A DNA stretch of 64,000 nucleotides from Halomonas citrativorans (GCF_900163645.1 NZ_FUKM01000002.1:1-64000), one strand, 5' to 3'; counted from the stretch's first letter, positions 1 to 9,275 are shown. The notes: a model not told the origin generated them from the sequence alone. Made by a program: numbers and translations.

Positions 1-2
1 GG

Positions 3-569
3 CAGTTTAAGTGGGCGCTCTCCAGCCGTCAGGTGTTTGAGTGGCTGAAGATGACAAGGCCTGAAACGCTCACTGATATACAGCGGGCAGCCCGCTTCTA
101 TTACCTACAACAGAACGCCTTCGGTGCCCGTATTGAAGGCCAAAGCTTCGGCACTGCAACCACCGCACCACCGGGCTTAAACCTGCTGCGCCTGGAGGAG
201 TCGCTTTCGGCAGCCCACCTGCGCTTGGCCAGCACCTTTATTGAACATCTAAGCTGGCAAGACTGCATTGAGCGGTATGATCGCCCACACACCCTCTTTT
301 ATATGGACCCACCCTACTGGCAGACAGAAGGATATGGGGTACCCTTTGGCATAGAACAGTACGAACAAATGGCGAGCATGCTGGCAAAGCTCAAAGGCAA
401 AGCCATCATCAGCCTCAACGACCACCCAGACATCCGCCGGATCTTCGCGGCCTACCACATCGAAACCATCGACATCCGCTACACCGTCGGCGGCGGAAAA
501 GGCTCAGACGCCAAAGAAGTGCTGATCTTTAGTTGGGATGTGGAGGCGGAGCCAGCGGGGTTGTTTTAA
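3..569 (+). CDS. DNA adenine methylase (D12 class), C-terminal part
   Basis: This is the C-terminal part of an N6-adenine DNA methyltransferase of the D12 (Dam/phage) class. The reading frame is open to the left edge of the window, so the N-terminus with the SAM-binding FxGG-type motif lies outside. The catalytic motif IV, DPPY, is seen in the stretch FYMDPPYWQTEGYG, followed by a conserved tail (IISLNDHPDIRRIF). Such genes are common in prophages and integrated islands. It lies upstream of an integrase stub and a tRNA, which fits a phage or island remnant. Whether the gene is intact cannot be judged from here. The GTG at 33 is an in-frame internal codon, not necessarily the start. Confidence 0.85.
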   Translation, partial: QFKWALSSRQVFEWLKMTRPETLTDIQRAARFYYLQQNAFGARIEGQSFGTATTAPPGLNLLRLEESLSAAHLRLASTFIEHLSWQDCIERYDRPHTLFYMDPPYWQTEGYGVPFGIEQYEQMASMLAKLKGKAIISLNDHPDIRRIFAAYHIETIDIRYTVGGGKGSDAKEVLIFSWDVEAEPAGLF

Positions 570-637
570 TAGAGGTTTATCACCACCCCTAAGTGAGCAT
601 AAGATCGCTCTAGGTAAACACTTATTCAGGAGCTCTT

Positions 638-1456
638 ATGGATACCGCTTACTGCACATTAGATGGGGTAACGTACCACATCACAACCTTTGCTGCTCTA
701 CCGCAAAATGAAATAGCGGAGAAGCGGCGACACCTCATATGCCCAGATCCAAGATGTAGAATGCAGGCCTACTTCAAGCGAGCCGCGACCAGTGGTCAAG
801 GAGCCTGTTTCGGTGCAAGACCACATTCAAAAAACTGTGATCTTGCTGCTTCTTTGGGTGAGAGTCGTTTAGGCAGCACTGAAGTCAGAGATATTCTACG
901 AAACCCCATGGACCATATTGTTATTGATACAACCTGTAGGGGACGTGGAAGCTTTCATATAGAGGGTGAAGATGATTCGCCCGGGGCACCCAAAGGAGGC
1001 CAATTTCAAGGTGATGGGCCTAGAGGCCCTTCCAAAATGAATAGGCGCCTACGACCACTTCTTAAAAGTTTGATTGCGTCCGAGCAATTCAGAAACTCAT
1101 CTACGATAATCGAGCTTCCACAACACTTTAGCCTGCCAGTTAATAAGCTCTTCGTAAATTTCAACGATATAGGGCCGAACCATGAAAAGAGCTTCCATGG
1201 TTTTTGGGGGCTAATTTACGATACCGGTACATCGTACAGCGGTGCCTTCTGGCTGAACACGGGAGAGCGTGATGAGCTAAGCGTTATGGTTCCAGCTGAA
1301 CTCTACTCTGACTTCAAGAAAAGGTTTGGCTTTCAGTTCGACCATGAAGCAGAAGGCATGCACGTTCTTGTTTTAGGCTCTCTACGATCTGCACAAAGCG
1401 GCAAGAAGTATATAGCACTTCGAGATATAAATATGTGTGCCCTGTGCAATGACTGA
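638..1456 (+). CDS. hypothetical protein with N-terminal Cys/His cluster
   Basis: A 272-aa protein of unknown function. The start is supported by an AGGAG at 629-633, 5 bases before the ATG. Residues 35-68 hold a likely zinc-binding set: CPDPRC, a later Cys in GACFG, then His and Cys in ARPHSKNCDLAA. This resembles the N-terminal treble-clef of CoiA-like and other restriction- or phage-associated proteins, but I cannot assign it to a family. A Gly/Pro-rich linker follows (about residues 108-132), then a mixed alpha/beta region. There is no signal peptide or membrane segment. It lies between a phage-type methylase and an integrase fragment and is probably cargo of the same remnant element. Confidence 0.6.
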   Translation: MDTAYCTLDGVTYHITTFAALPQNEIAEKRRHLICPDPRCRMQAYFKRAATSGQGACFGARPHSKNCDLAASLGESRLGSTEVRDILRNPMDHIVIDTTCRGRGSFHIEGEDDSPGAPKGGQFQGDGPRGPSKMNRRLRPLLKSLIASEQFRNSSTIIELPQHFSLPVNKLFVNFNDIGPNHEKSFHGFWGLIYDTGTSYSGAFWLNTGERDELSVMVPAELYSDFKKRFGFQFDHEAEGMHVLVLGSLRSAQSGKKYIALRDINMCALCND

Positions 1457-1470
1457 ACCAGTAACCAGGG

Positions 1471-1546
1471 GTGCCAAAGGAAGCGCTAAATAAATAGATC
1501 ACAGTCTTTGCATTAGGTGCCAAATCCAGTGCGAGATAGTGCCAAG
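1471..1546. repeat. three GTGCCAA direct repeats beside the integrase stub
   Basis: GTGCCAA occurs at 1471, 1517 and 1539 (GTGCCAAA, GTGCCAAA, GTGCCAAG), just beyond the truncated end of the integrase gene. Short direct repeats near an int gene can be arm-type binding sites for a tyrosine integrase. This is suggestive only. Confidence 0.3.
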
Positions 1547-1558
1547 TATGGCGCGCGC

Positions 1559-1846
1559 TTACAAATGCTCAACAAGCGTATTCGCCTTGTGGCGCTCGCT
1601 TTTCTGGCTGCTGGGTTTCTTGGTAGGAGTGATATCGGCTAGGTAACGCTTTAAGGCTGCTTCAAGCGTCATTCGTTCAGAGGCACTACGCTGGATATAA
1701 ACGCCGCGCACCATTTCGTCTTCAGTGCGGCGTGCCCAATCTTGGGCGTCACGTTTGGTGCGGAAGGTTTTTGCAGTGGTAGGCCAGCCCGACTTGCGGA
1801 TGACGGCTTTCCAGGTTGCAGAGGGGGTCTTGACGATGGTGGCCAC
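1559..1846 (-). pseudogene. truncated tyrosine-recombinase phage integrase (N-terminal stub)
   Basis: A 95-aa reading frame that matches only the N-terminal part of a phage-type tyrosine integrase of roughly 330 aa. It has the usual start (MATIVKTPSATWKAVIRKSG), the AP2-like arm-binding pattern (TFRTKRDAQDWARRTEDEM) and the beginning of the SAM-like core-binding domain (MTLEAALKRYLADITPTKK). It stops right after KANTLVEHL, so the whole catalytic domain (R, K, HxxR, H, Y) is missing. It is transcribed away from the adjacent tRNA, the usual layout of an island integrated at a tRNA 3' end. I infer a deletion scar; the protein cannot catalyse recombination. Confidence 0.8.
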
Positions 1847-1943
1847 AATAAATCTCCAGGGTCTGAAAGATCGGCGCTGTACCGAAACTGTACCCTTGGA
1901 GTAGGGGACTCACCAGATAAAACTGCTAAGCTACTGATTTTAA

Positions 1944-2020
<77 letters not shown>

Positions 2021-2133
2021 GAAAAGCGTGCATATAATAGCGAATGTGGCGGGGCGAGGCTACCCCTACGCACGTATCTTCGTGCGGGAATGGCACTTTT
2101 TACGGGATTGCAGGTCTTGAAGTGGAGTTCTTT

Positions 2134-2724
2134 ATGCGGAGACGCACCTTGAAAGCTTTGATTGCTCTTTTCCCGTTGCTGCTAACGGCGCCTGTTCAGG
2201 CCGATTGGCAGCTCGATCCTGGTGAGTCGCATGTAGAGGCGGCGATTACCCAGCTCAACGGGGCGACACCTCAAACACATCATCATCAGGTGCGTAATTT
2301 AGAAGGTGATATTTCGCCCGATGGCACGCTGCGCCTTCCCCTCAAGTTGAGCCAGACCGATCTGCTTTCGCGCTTTAATGATCTACCACCGTGGGTCGCG
2401 CTGCTGTCGAATACCACCCTGGTCACGCTGGTTGGGCAGATGCCTCCGGAGCGGCTGGATGCATTGGATATTAATGAGTCGCTGGTCGAGACCATTACCT
2501 TTCGCGTACAAAACGAAATGGTGAGCCGGGAGGAGTCGGTGCCCTTGCGCTTTACCCGCGAAGGCTTGAATCAAGTAAGGGTGACTCACGCAGAGCCAAT
2601 GACGCTGGATGGCAAGACGTTAATGGCAAACACCACGGTCCGTACTCTGCTATCCATGCTTGGCTATCAACAGATTGACGATAACGTGCCCATTACCCTG
2701 AATGCCTTGCTGATTAACCGTTAA
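2134..2724 (+). CDS. YceI-family periplasmic protein
   Basis: A 196-aa exported protein of the YceI family, a lipocalin-like beta-barrel fold that binds long isoprenoid or lipid ligands; in this branch the physiological role is unknown. The start at 2134 gives a clear Sec signal peptide (MRRRTLKALIALFPLLLTAP, cleaved after VQA) and has GGAG at 2124-2127; an in-frame codon at 2044 would bury the signal. The mature start DWQLDPGESHVEAAITQLNG fits YceI proteins. It converges on the siderophore transport operon (20-bp gap) and is probably not part of it. Confidence 0.75.
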   Translation: MRRRTLKALIALFPLLLTAPVQADWQLDPGESHVEAAITQLNGATPQTHHHQVRNLEGDISPDGTLRLPLKLSQTDLLSRFNDLPPWVALLSNTTLVTLVGQMPPERLDALDINESLVETITFRVQNEMVSREESVPLRFTREGLNQVRVTHAEPMTLDGKTLMANTTVRTLLSMLGYQQIDDNVPITLNALLINR

Positions 2725-2744
2725 GCCTTTAGCGAATAATCTTT

Positions 2745-3554
2745 TTAAGCGGGCTCGGTCGCCCGGCGCACATTCGCCAGTAACGGGCTACCGGTCGCCG
2801 GGTCGGAAAGTAACGTGCAGTCGACCTGATACAGCTTGCGCACCAGCTCTGGCGTGACCACATTAGCGGGCGCGCCTTGATCAACAATTTTCCCATCACA
2901 CATGGCGATCAAGTGGTCCGCGTAGCGGCAGGCGCTGGCTAAATCATGCAGTACCATCACCACGGTGCGCCCATGCCCAGCCAAGTGGCGCACCAGTTCA
3001 AACACTTCGATCTGGTGACCTAAATCAAGCGCGGAAGTCGGCTCATCCAGTAGCAGTAGCGGCGTTTGCTGAGCGATGGTCATGGCGATCCACGCACGCT
3101 GGCGTTGCCCACCAGAAAGGGCGTCAATGGGTCGATCCGCTAAATCCTCAAGCCCTGCCGCTAAAAGCGCGTGTTGTACCACCCCCTGGTCTTCGGCCGA
3201 CCATTGCCGCAACCAGCCCTGATGCGGCTGACGCCCAAAGCGAATCAGTTCCGTTACCGTTAGCCCTTCTGGGGCGATAGCTTCCTGGGGCAACAGCGCC
3301 AACTGCGTGGCGAGTTGGCGAGACGGTAAGCGTTGAATATCTTCACCGTTGAGCAACACGCTACCTTCATCGGGCTTATGCAAACGCGCCAGGCCCGCAA
3401 GTAATGTCGATTTACCACATCCGTTAGGCCCTACAATGGCCGTCACTTTGGCACTGGGCAGTGTCACCTCCAAGCCATCGATCACCCGCCGCGTGCCATA
3501 ACCCATGCTTAATGCGTGGGTCGCCAGGGTGGGCGGGGTTCGAAAATCGTTCAT
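2745..3554 (-). CDS. iron-siderophore ABC transporter ATP-binding protein (FecE/FepC type)
   Basis: A 269-aa ATPase that powers uptake of an iron-chelate. It has Walker A GPNGCGKST, the Q-loop LLPQE, the signature LSGGQRQRAW, Walker B LLLLDEPTSALD and the H-loop VLHD. Length and sequence fit the FecE/FepC/FhuC group. The ATG at 3554 overlaps the TGA of the upstream permease by four bases (ATGA), so this start is preferred over an in-frame one at 3587. It is the last gene of a four-gene operon on the minus strand (binding protein, two permeases, ATPase). Confidence 0.92.
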   Translation of the reverse strand: MNDFRTPPTLATHALSMGYGTRRVIDGLEVTLPSAKVTAIVGPNGCGKSTLLAGLARLHKPDEGSVLLNGEDIQRLPSRQLATQLALLPQEAIAPEGLTVTELIRFGRQPHQGWLRQWSAEDQGVVQHALLAAGLEDLADRPIDALSGGQRQRAWIAMTIAQQTPLLLLDEPTSALDLGHQIEVFELVRHLAGHGRTVVMVLHDLASACRYADHLIAMCDGKIVDQGAPANVVTPELVRKLYQVDCTLLSDPATGSPLLANVRRATEPA

Positions 3555-4699
3555 GCGTGACTCCGTTGCGGGCGCATCAAAATCCATAAAAGCCAGGGGC
3601 CGCCGATGATGGCGGTGACAATACCAACCGGCAGTTCGATTGGGGACAGTAGCGTTCGTCCCGCAAGGTCCGCTAACACCATCACGAGCGCACCTGCCAG
3701 CGTAGCCGCCACTACCGGCACATGGCGCGGAGTGGAAAGTGCACGGGCAATTTCAGGGCCGATTAGCCCCACCATGCCTACGGGCCCCGCCACCGCAACG
3801 GCCAAGGCCGTTAAAGCAACCGATAGCAGTAATATTTGGATACGGCGCACGGTGGTGTTGATGCCCAACCCACTGGCCGTAGCGTCGGAAAACCGTAACA
3901 CCGTGAGTGAGCGTGCCAGCACCAGCGCAGCAACAAAGCCCAGCGCTAAGCCAATTCCCAGCAGTTGGACTGAGCCGCCGGAACGGGCATTGAGGGAACC
4001 GACAGTCCAGGGATAAGCAGCATTGGCTGTATCGATAGCCACGCGCGCCAACATCAGTTGCGTGATGGCCCCAAAGATGGCCCCTACCCCAATACCCGCA
4101 ACGATAAACCGGTACCCTTGCGTGCCGCTGCCAGCAGCAAGCCCAAAGGTAATAACGGCAGCCGTGGCGGCGCCGGTCAAGGCCATCGCGGAAGGCGCCA
4201 GCGATACGCTCATCCCCACAACGGAGGCCACCGCAAAGGCAGTGGCACCGTTATCAATACCAATAATACCGGGCGTGGCCAAGCGGTTACGTGCCAGCGT
4301 TTGCATCAAAATACCCGCCAGCGCAAAGGCGCCTCCGGTCAAACAGGCGGCCACAAGCCGTGGCAAGCGTAACTCCTGCACCATAAAACCGGTCATCATA
4401 TCGCCCTGCCCAGCCAGCGCTTGTACTACATCACGCGGGTCCAGGGTGATGGTGCCAAGGCTAAGGTAGGCAATGCAAGCGAGCAGCAGTACAACCGCTA
4501 ATCCACTGTTAACCCAAACGGCTCGCTGCTCAAGCAGAATACTGTAGCCATCGCCTCGGTGCTCGCCCCAGCGCCAGTATCCCGCTGGCGGCTCTACCGG
4601 CTCTTTTTCATAATGCGCCATGCCCATACCGGGTGTTCTCGCAACCACAGCCGTGGCGCCCTGTTTTTTGAATTCAGCTTTTAACCAGCGAGGCGTCAT
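3551..4699 (-). CDS. iron-siderophore ABC transporter permease (FecCD family, second subunit)
   Basis: An inner-membrane permease of the FecCD family; with the neighbouring permease it should form the heterodimeric channel for a ferric siderophore. About nine or ten hydrophobic segments follow an unusually long hydrophilic N-terminus. Family motifs include FMVQELRLPRLVAACLTGGA and ARNRLATPGIIGIDNGA, and the end VLADLAGRTLLSPIELPVG. The ATG at 4699 lies just downstream of the preceding permease's stop (4707) and gives 382 aa; an internal ATG (MAHYEKEP) would give a length closer to the family's usual 330-350 aa. No strong ribosome-binding site settles this. An upstream start at 4825 is unlikely because it would overlap the neighbour widely. 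Confidence 0.85.
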   Translation of the reverse strand: MTPRWLKAEFKKQGATAVVARTPGMGMAHYEKEPVEPPAGYWRWGEHRGDGYSILLEQRAVWVNSGLAVVLLLACIAYLSLGTITLDPRDVVQALAGQGDMMTGFMVQELRLPRLVAACLTGGAFALAGILMQTLARNRLATPGIIGIDNGATAFAVASVVGMSVSLAPSAMALTGAATAAVITFGLAAGSGTQGYRFIVAGIGVGAIFGAITQLMLARVAIDTANAAYPWTVGSLNARSGGSVQLLGIGLALGFVAALVLARSLTVLRFSDATASGLGINTTVRRIQILLLSVALTALAVAVAGPVGMVGLIGPEIARALSTPRHVPVVAATLAGALVMVLADLAGRTLLSPIELPVGIVTAIIGGPWLLWILMRPQRSHA

Positions 4700-4706
4700 A
4701 ACAAAC

Positions 4707-5720
4707 TCATAACATGGGTAAACGGCGGGCGCGTACAACAGCAATAAGCACAGGCGCTCCGCACAATGCCGTAAGAACACCCAGCGGTAGTTCAGAGGGA
4801 GCGACCACCAAGCGGGAAATAACATCGGCCGAGACGACGATTAACGGGCCAATCGGTAAACAAAACCATAGGGTGCGTCGGATATCCGGCCCGGCAAACG
4901 CGCGAGCAACAAAAGGCACTACCAACCCGACAAAAATAATAGGCCCGGCAATGGCCGTTGCGGCCCCAACCAATAGCGCTACGCAAAGTACGACCAATGC
5001 ACGAATCAGTTGGGGATGATGCCCCAGTCCCGATGCCATCCGCTCCCCGAGCGCTAATGCGGATAAAGGGCGCGCAATCAGCGCAACCAAAAGCGTGCAA
5101 AAGGCGATAGAAGGCAATACGGCTATTAGATCTTCCAGACGACGGCCCGCCAAACTGCCAATCACCCAGAAGCGCACTTCGTCAGCAGAGCGCTGGTCAA
5201 ACAGCAGCAGTAGCGCGGTCATCGCTCCCAGCAACGCTGAGAAAGCAGCACCGGCCAGCACCAGGCGCACTGGGTCATTACCCACGCCGCGCCAACGCGC
5301 TACGCCCAATACGCAGAGGCAGCCTATCAATGCACCCAACTGCGCAACGGAAATACGCAGGGTTGCCGCACTTGAACCCAGCACTAGCGCCAACGCAACA
5401 GCAAACGCCGCCCCCGCACTGACGCCCAGCAACCCCGGTTCCGCTAGCGGGTTACGCGCAACGGCTTGCAAGAGCGCACCTGAAACCCCCAGTGCCATAC
5501 CCACCACAATGCCAATCAAGGTGCGTGGCGCGCGCAACCCCCATACCACAAAATGCGCGTCACTGTCTTCGCTACCCAACAGTATAGAGAGCGCTTGTAA
5601 TGGCGAAACGCTACCAGCCCCCACCAGCAAACTAACGACACTCACCGCCACTAGGGCGGTGAGCAGGCTTAACAGCAGCGTTCGTTGTTCAAAGCGCTGC
5701 GTTAGCGAACTTACTGTCAT
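4707..5720 (-). CDS. iron-siderophore ABC transporter permease (FecCD family, first subunit)
   Basis: A 337-aa FecCD-family permease, the usual length. Motifs are VVWGLRAPRTLIGIVVGMAL and ARNPLAEPGLLGVSAGAAF, then PFVARAFAGPDIRRTLWF and the C-terminal ISRLVVAPSELPLGVLTALC, all typical of FepD/FhuB-like subunits. About nine transmembrane helices can be seen. It follows the binding-protein gene by 39 bases and precedes the second permease, so the four genes read as one operon. Substrate specificity cannot be read from the sequence. Confidence 0.9.
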   Translation of the reverse strand: MTVSSLTQRFEQRTLLLSLLTALVAVSVVSLLVGAGSVSPLQALSILLGSEDSDAHFVVWGLRAPRTLIGIVVGMALGVSGALLQAVARNPLAEPGLLGVSAGAAFAVALALVLGSSAATLRISVAQLGALIGCLCVLGVARWRGVGNDPVRLVLAGAAFSALLGAMTALLLLFDQRSADEVRFWVIGSLAGRRLEDLIAVLPSIAFCTLLVALIARPLSALALGERMASGLGHHPQLIRALVVLCVALLVGAATAIAGPIIFVGLVVPFVARAFAGPDIRRTLWFCLPIGPLIVVSADVISRLVVAPSELPLGVLTALCGAPVLIAVVRARRLPML

Positions 5721-5759
5721 GTTCGTTCCTTCACAGGCGTACCTTGATAGAAAGGACGC

Positions 5760-6683
5760 TTAAGGCAAGAGCGCTTGCTCGATATCGTTCAGGATGGCCT
5801 GGGCAGCCAGCGGCCCTGAGGCGCTGCTCCATACTTGGCCATTCACAGGCACAACGTGTTCTTGTTGCACAACATTCAAACGGGTGAAGGCATTACTCTG
5901 TTCGGCAGCATCCAACGCTTGCTGGCCATCTTCATTTAGTGTGGCAAGAAATAGCCAGTCGCTGTCAATCAATGAGAGGTTTTCAAGGCTTAATACATCG
6001 CTATGGGCACTGCCCTCACTGACCAGGCCTTCGTCTTCCACTATCAGCCCTGTCGAAGCAAGTACTCCGGTTGAAAACAGCTCAGAGGACATGACCATGG
6101 GGCCAGCAGGCATCCACCGCACCAGGTAAGCGGTGCCGCCGACATTAGCATCACTCAAACGTTCGTTAAGTTCTGCGGCGCGCTGCTCCACATTTTCAAG
6201 CGCTTCATCAATTTCTGCTTCTTTACCCAGCGCCTGACCAAACAGCTGCGTTTCTGCTTTCCAGCTGTCGCGAGAAAAACCGCTTGTTTTGGGCACGACC
6301 GTGGGGGCAATACGTGACAGCAACTGGTACTGCTCTTCAGAAAGCTGGGGCGCTGCAAGAATCAGGTCAGGCTGTAAACGAAGCACCGCTTCGATATTGA
6401 GTTCACGGGTAACACCGACCATTTCCAGCGCGCTTACATCCGTGTGTTCACCAATATAAGCAGCGACATCGTTGCTGCCACGCGAAGCAATTGCGCCTAT
6501 CGGGGTGACACCTGCAGCCAACGTTGCGTCTAATGCGCCTTCATATAGCGTTACTACACGCTGCGGCGCATCAGGCACTTCAATTTCTCCAAAAGCAGTA
6601 TCCAGCTCCCGTGCGTGTGCATTGGCAACCAAACTACTCAATAGCACACCGGCCAAGCCAAGACGCAGTACCGAACGCAGCAT
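5760..6683 (-). CDS. iron-siderophore periplasmic binding protein (FecB/FepB family)
   Basis: A 307-aa periplasmic binding protein that should deliver a ferric siderophore to the two permeases encoded next. It has a Sec signal peptide (MLRSVLRLGLAGVLLSSLVA, cleaved after ANAHA). The class III binding-protein pattern is clear: PQRVVTLYEGALDATLAAGV at the start of lobe one, LQPDLILAAPQLSEEQ, and a long interdomain helix around ALGKEAEIDEALENVEQRAA. The last residues NDIEQALLP end near the usual family length. A Fur-box-like sequence lies just upstream (6718-6736), and a TonB receptor gene is divergent. Confidence 0.9.
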   Translation of the reverse strand: MLRSVLRLGLAGVLLSSLVANAHARELDTAFGEIEVPDAPQRVVTLYEGALDATLAAGVTPIGAIASRGSNDVAAYIGEHTDVSALEMVGVTRELNIEAVLRLQPDLILAAPQLSEEQYQLLSRIAPTVVPKTSGFSRDSWKAETQLFGQALGKEAEIDEALENVEQRAAELNERLSDANVGGTAYLVRWMPAGPMVMSSELFSTGVLASTGLIVEDEGLVSEGSAHSDVLSLENLSLIDSDWLFLATLNEDGQQALDAAEQSNAFTRLNVVQQEHVVPVNGQVWSSASGPLAAQAILNDIEQALLP

Positions 6684-6717
6684 AGTGAACCTCTATTCTT
6701 AGACCATTCGTTCGAAT

Positions 6718-6736
6718 AGTAACGATTCTCAAAAAC
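6718..6736 (-). promoter_or_regulatory. candidate Fur box for the siderophore ABC operon
   Basis: Read on the minus strand, GTTTTTGAGAATCGTTACT matches the 19-bp Fur consensus GATAATGATAATCATTATC at about 12 positions. It lies 35 bases upstream of the binding-protein ATG, where iron-bound Fur would block transcription. Confidence 0.5.
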
Positions 6737-6914
6737 ATTTGCATCTATATTAAATAGAACCCGTCGTTCCATTTTACGCAACACAAAGAACACCGCTTGT
6801 GTAATCCCCCTGCCCCTAAACCGGGCCTCCCTGTGTTTCGATTTTAGCAACGCATTGTTCCATGACATTGACTCGCGCATGGGAACTTTTCTTTTTAGAA
6901 TCCCACCCTCATTT

Positions 6915-6933
6915 GATAATAAATATCATTACC
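6915..6933 (+). promoter_or_regulatory. Fur box upstream of TonB receptor
   Basis: GATAATAAATATCATTACC matches the 19-bp Fur consensus at 15 positions and lies 24 bases upstream of the receptor's ATG. Iron-repressed expression of the receptor is inferred. Confidence 0.7.
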
Positions 6934-6957
6934 GAATCGTTAACCAAGGGGATCGCT

Positions 6958-9174
6958 ATGCCACGCTTTACTCGTAATGCTTTAGCCAGCGCTGTTGCTC
7001 TTGGGCTTACCGCTGGCGCGGCCAATGCTCAGGAAAATACCCAGCTTAATAACATGGTGGTGACCGCTTCCGGGTATGAGCAAACGCTAAATAGTGCCCC
7101 TGCGAGTATCTCTGTGGTAACGCGGGAAGAGCTGGAGCAAAACCAGTTTTCCAACATTGCCGAGGCTATCAAGGATATTCCAGGCGTCGATATTCGCTCT
7201 GGAACCGGCAAAACAGGCGGTTACAACATCTCCATACGAGGCATGCCAAGTGCTTATACGCTCATCCTGATTGATGGGCGCCGCCAAAATGCCTCAGGCG
7301 ATGTAACGCCGAATGGCTTTGGCGAAACCTCAACCAGCTTTATGCCGCCCCTTTCAGCGATTGAGCGTATTGAAGTTATCCGTGGCCCAATGTCCACTCT
7401 TTATGGGTCGGACGCCATGGGCGGGGTTATCAATATAATTACTCGTCGCGTTAGTACTGAATGGGCAGGCTCAGTAACGCTTGAGAACACCTTTCAGCAA
7501 GATCGTGATGCGGGCAACAACTCAGCAATTAATCTCTACACCTCAGGCCCGCTGGTTGAAGATACACTCGGCCTACAGTTGCGTGGGCGCTTGTTTGACC
7601 GCGATAGCTCTGAGCGCATGGTAGAAAACAGTGTAGGGCGTGACCCACGCCCTTCCGAAGCGCGCATCTACTCGATTGGCGGGCGCTTAAACCTAACGCC
7701 CGATGATACCAACGAATTTTGGCTGGATGCCGAACGCTCCCGCCAGGTGTACGACAACTCAGATTGTCGCTTGGGCAGCCTGGATGGCTTAACGCGTGAT
7801 GACTGTTCCACCCCCCAACCGGGTAAGTTTTTCGGCTACTCAGATGAGCTGCGCTTTAACCGCGACCAAATTGCCGTAGGGCATACCGGCCACTACGCCG
7901 CAGGCACCCTTGAGAGTAGCGTTACGCATACTTTTACGGAATCGCTCGGGCGTACGCTGCCTGCCGGAAACGCACCTGACTATGGCTATATAGCTCAAGG
8001 AGGCGAGCCACGCCTTCTGGAAAACCGTGACACTGTGGTCGACAGCAAGTTCATTGCACCGCTGGATGACCACATGGTGACCGTAGGCGTTCAGTATATT
8101 GATGCTGAGCTTAAAGAAGGCACTGCAGGCAACGAGAAATTTTCTCAGTCAAGCTGGTCATTTTTTGCCGAAGATGAGTGGCTGCTAACCGATGACTTAG
8201 CGCTAACCCTGGGCGGCCGCTATGAAAACCATGATGCGTTCGGTGGCCACTTTAGCCCGCGCGGTTACTTAGTGTGGAATACCACTGACCAGTTAACCCT
8301 TAAAGGGGGTATTAGCCAAGGGTACAAAACGCCCACGCTGAACCAGTTACACGATGGCGTTAATGGCTTTACCAATCAAGGTCAAACAATCAGCCTCGGC
8401 TCGCCAGACCTCGGGCCCGAGAAAAGTACCAACTATGAAGTGGGTGCGATCTATGACAACCTTAGCGGCTTCTCTGCCGGGGCAACTGTCTTTTATACCC
8501 AGTTTCGCGACCGTATCGCTGATGGCGACAGCCTGCCCAACTGCCAGTATATTGACGATAATGGCAATCAGCCTTACGCCAATGCCGCTAACTGCTTAAG
8601 TGTAGGGAACTTCACTCAGCAAACCAGCTTTGACCAATCAATCAATATTGATCGTGCGGAAACCCGTGGTATTGAGCTAAGCAGCAGCTACCAAATTACC
8701 CCGGCTTGGGCGATCAGCGGTGGCTATACCTACACTGACACCGAAATCACTTCCGGAGAGAATGAAGGTCAACCGCTTACCAACGCGCCCAAACACAAGC
8801 TGACAGCTGATCTAAGCTGGGCGATTAATGATCGCTGGACAACATCACTGGAAGGCGAATACTACTCTTCTCGGGACCGCTTCTCGTCAGGCCTGCCCAC
8901 TTCGGGTGAAAATCTGGCGCTGTATGAACAATTGGGCAATAAGCTTGATGGCTATACGCTTTTCAACCTTCGAAGCTCTTACCAGGTATCTGACAGCATC
9001 CGACTCACCGGCGCCGTTCAAAACCTTTTTGACAAAGACTTTTCCAGTCACGACACGTTCGAGTACCAGGGTAACGAGTATGTCGCTTATCGGTATACGC
9101 AAACATGGCGCGCAACCGACGGCGTCGCCCTGGATGGCCGTAATTTCTGGGTCTCAGCTACTTACGAGTTCTAA
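6958..9174 (+). CDS. TonB-dependent siderophore receptor
   Basis: A 738-aa outer-membrane receptor that imports a ferric siderophore using TonB energy. The start at 6958 has AAGGGGA at 6946-6952 and gives a Sec signal peptide (MPRFTRNALASAVALGLTAG, cleaved after ANA). The TonB box region NMVVTASGYEQ is followed by a plug domain (ISVVTREELEQNQFSNIAEA, VDIRSGTG, SIRGMP, LILIDGRR, IERIEVIRGPMSTLYGSDAM) and a 22-strand-type barrel ending in the classical terminal Phe (WVSATYEF). The closest named relatives by motif are catecholate receptors of the FepA/CirA type. It is divergent from the ABC importer and shares a Fur-controlled intergenic region with it. Confidence 0.92.
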   Translation: MPRFTRNALASAVALGLTAGAANAQENTQLNNMVVTASGYEQTLNSAPASISVVTREELEQNQFSNIAEAIKDIPGVDIRSGTGKTGGYNISIRGMPSAYTLILIDGRRQNASGDVTPNGFGETSTSFMPPLSAIERIEVIRGPMSTLYGSDAMGGVINIITRRVSTEWAGSVTLENTFQQDRDAGNNSAINLYTSGPLVEDTLGLQLRGRLFDRDSSERMVENSVGRDPRPSEARIYSIGGRLNLTPDDTNEFWLDAERSRQVYDNSDCRLGSLDGLTRDDCSTPQPGKFFGYSDELRFNRDQIAVGHTGHYAAGTLESSVTHTFTESLGRTLPAGNAPDYGYIAQGGEPRLLENRDTVVDSKFIAPLDDHMVTVGVQYIDAELKEGTAGNEKFSQSSWSFFAEDEWLLTDDLALTLGGRYENHDAFGGHFSPRGYLVWNTTDQLTLKGGISQGYKTPTLNQLHDGVNGFTNQGQTISLGSPDLGPEKSTNYEVGAIYDNLSGFSAGATVFYTQFRDRIADGDSLPNCQYIDDNGNQPYANAANCLSVGNFTQQTSFDQSINIDRAETRGIELSSSYQITPAWAISGGYTYTDTEITSGENEGQPLTNAPKHKLTADLSWAINDRWTTSLEGEYYSSRDRFSSGLPTSGENLALYEQLGNKLDGYTLFNLRSSYQVSDSIRLTGAVQNLFDKDFSSHDTFEYQGNEYVAYRYTQTWRATDGVALDGRNFWVSATYEF

Positions 9175-9223
9175 TCGCCTCCTACTTGAACGGACCTGCT
9201 TGCTGTTTCAATGCTCTCTTTAC

Positions 9224-9249
9224 GCCTCGGCTTTGCCGGGGCTTTTTTT
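9224..9249 (+). terminator. rho-independent terminator of first TonB receptor gene
   Basis: An 8-bp GC-rich stem (GCCTCGGC with GCCGGGGC, one G-U pair), loop TTT, followed by seven T at 9243-9249. It lies 50 bases after the receptor stop codon. Confidence 0.8.
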
Positions 9250-9275
9250 ATAGCGCTCTCTTATATAACCGCTAT

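Noticed and set aside
3606..5763. Several long plus-strand reading frames opposite the two FecCD permeases
   Set aside because: They are antisense to clearly conserved genes, are rich in Ala/Thr/Pro with no domain, and arise from GC-rich third positions.
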